Shown in pieces: positions 63,464 through 64,000 of a stretch of 64,000 nt of DNA. A program made the translations under genes and the position numbers. This DNA is from Ramlibacter tataouinensis (GTDB taxonomy: Bacteria > Pseudomonadota > Gammaproteobacteria > Burkholderiales > Burkholderiaceae_C): positions 3,373,001-3,437,000 of the forward strand of contig NZ_CP010951.1 of assembly GCF_001580455.1 (NCBI RefSeq), in the 5' to 3' direction. How positions within the stretch are numbered: position 1 is the stretch's first letter; the number at the start of each line of letters is the position of its first letter. Below the pieces are notes generated by a model. The model did no database searches. It was not told the origin of the DNA and saw only the letters and a list, made by a program, of their open reading frames with translations.

Positions 63464-63874
63464 TCAGTTTCCTTCGTGGGCAGTTTGATGATCAAGGGTG
63501 GCGAACTCGGCCGCGCCGCAGCAGCGCTGCGTACTCTCTCCCGGGCCACAACCCTGCGCATCGGCCGATCTCGTTGCTGGGTGGTTTGCGAGTGATCTAG
63601 GCCTGAGCGCCGGCACGGCCGCGAGCCGCGCCACCACCATCCGGCCGCTGATGGCCAGCATCGTCCTGAACAACGTGAGCCGGTCGAACGGCGACTCCTC
63701 CGGCCCCGAGGCCCAGTAGTTCTGCAGGAGCGGGCTGATGAGCATCAAGGCAGTTGCCAGGACACTGCCCGAGACTGCGCCCGACAGGGCAACCAGGTGC
63801 GACAGGGCGATGCCGGGCCACCCGGAGTGGCCCGTGGACAGGGTGCCGGCCGAATGGGAAGTGTCCGACACCAT
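63464..63874 (-). CDS. Doubtful small membrane protein
   Basis: 136 residues from the ATG at 63874, with a hydrophobic stretch (LVALSGAVSGSVLATALMLISPLL). However, its first third lies in the conserved 3' region of the DUF4148 paralog, including the terminator-like hairpin at 63814-63834, and the matching place after the other paralog has a stop. It may be a chance open frame; the later hydrophobic part is the main argument for a gene. Confidence 0.35.
   Translation of the reverse strand: MVSDTSHSAGTLSTGHSGWPGIALSHLVALSGAVSGSVLATALMLISPLLQNYWASGPEESPFDRLTLFRTMLAISGRMVVARLAAVPALRPRSLANHPATRSADAQGCGPGESTQRCCGAAEFATLDHQTAHEGN
63814..63834. terminator. Strong hairpin after the partial DUF4148 gene
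   Basis: CGGGCCAC-ccgga-GTGGCCCG; read on the reverse strand it is the same stem and loop as at 53527-53549, 45 nt after the stop of the DUF4148 gene at the edge. Confidence 0.5.
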
Positions 63875-63878
63875 GACC

Positions 63879-64000
63879 TCACTCGCCCTGCGCAATCGTG
63901 CGCATCGCAGGGTGCGCGCTCATGGCGGCCATGCGGCTTATGTATGCGGAGCCGCTGTCCTCACCGGTGAAGGCCTCGACTTCGCCGCGCGAGGCGAGAT
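63879..64000 (-). CDS. DUF4148-type protein, C-terminal part only
   Basis: Runs off the right edge; its start lies outside the window. The visible ~39 residues (SRGEVEAFTGEDSGSAYISR then MAAMSAHPAMRTIAQGE) match the end of the paralog at 53133 almost residue for residue. With the shared 3' hairpin, it forms an inverted repeat of about 190 bp around the signalling/P450/DyP-patatin module. Confidence 0.85.
   Translation of the reverse strand, partial: LASRGEVEAFTGEDSGSAYISRMAAMSAHPAMRTIAQGE

Overview
The window is GC-rich, densely coded bacterial chromosome. Several features point to a betaproteobacterium of the order Burkholderiales: the DUF4148-type secreted proteins, the PHB-depolymerase/ribbon-helix-helix pair, the many tripartite-efflux, TonB and MFS genes, and the codon bias. 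No rRNA, tRNA, CRISPR array or intact insertion sequence was seen. Species cannot be named from this sequence.

Layout. 1-7.6 kb: a complete urease locus in one direction (urea transporter, ureA-B-C-E-F-G-D, an unknown three-helix membrane protein, and a NiCoT nickel permease). It brings in urea and nickel, makes the apo-urease and loads nickel into it. 7.7-12.9 kb: a small lipoprotein, then a reverse-strand tripartite efflux operon (AaeX-like, HlyD, FUSC, TolC/NodT). 13.2-21.2 kb: a 39-bp tandem repeat, an esterase, and a TonB receptor/TetR/GH3 glucosidase/MFS locus. Two matching palindromes there look like shared TetR operators. 21.3-30.1 kb: mixed metabolism (secreted lipase, VOC protein, winged-helix/TPR regulator, MetX-like hydrolase, PHB-depolymerase-like esterase with an RHH repressor, class I aldolase, MarC).

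30.4-33.8 kb: small secreted proteins and lipoproteins in what looks like a decayed chromosomal integron. It has the C-terminal scar of a tyrosine integrase, GTTAGGC core sites, one long attC-like inverted repeat, and three lipoprotein genes. Next to it is a umuDC operon whose UmuD lacks both catalytic residues. 35.9-44.8 kb: DacA, a DUF1326 protein, a 1067-residue BTAD/ATPase regulator, a Tat-exported DUF3500/phosphatase pair, and an ECF sigma factor between two tiny CPxC membrane proteins. 45-53 kb: sparse and partly decayed (SRPBCC, PIN/NYN, truncated SMP-30, kelch protein, long gene-poor stretches, short tandem repeats), then a Crp/Fnr regulator.

53-64 kb holds the most unusual system. 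A 1384-residue CHAT-like/class III cyclase-like/STAND ATPase/TPR protein is followed by a divergent cytochrome P450 with an extra C-terminal domain and, overlapping it by ATGA, a 1140-residue fusion of a DyP-type heme peroxidase to a membrane-anchored patatin lipase. Inference: a sensor-controlled lipid-release and lipid-oxidation module, either oxylipin-like signalling or a self-toxic/defence effector. The module lies between two homologous DUF4148 genes in inverted orientation that share the same 3' hairpin.
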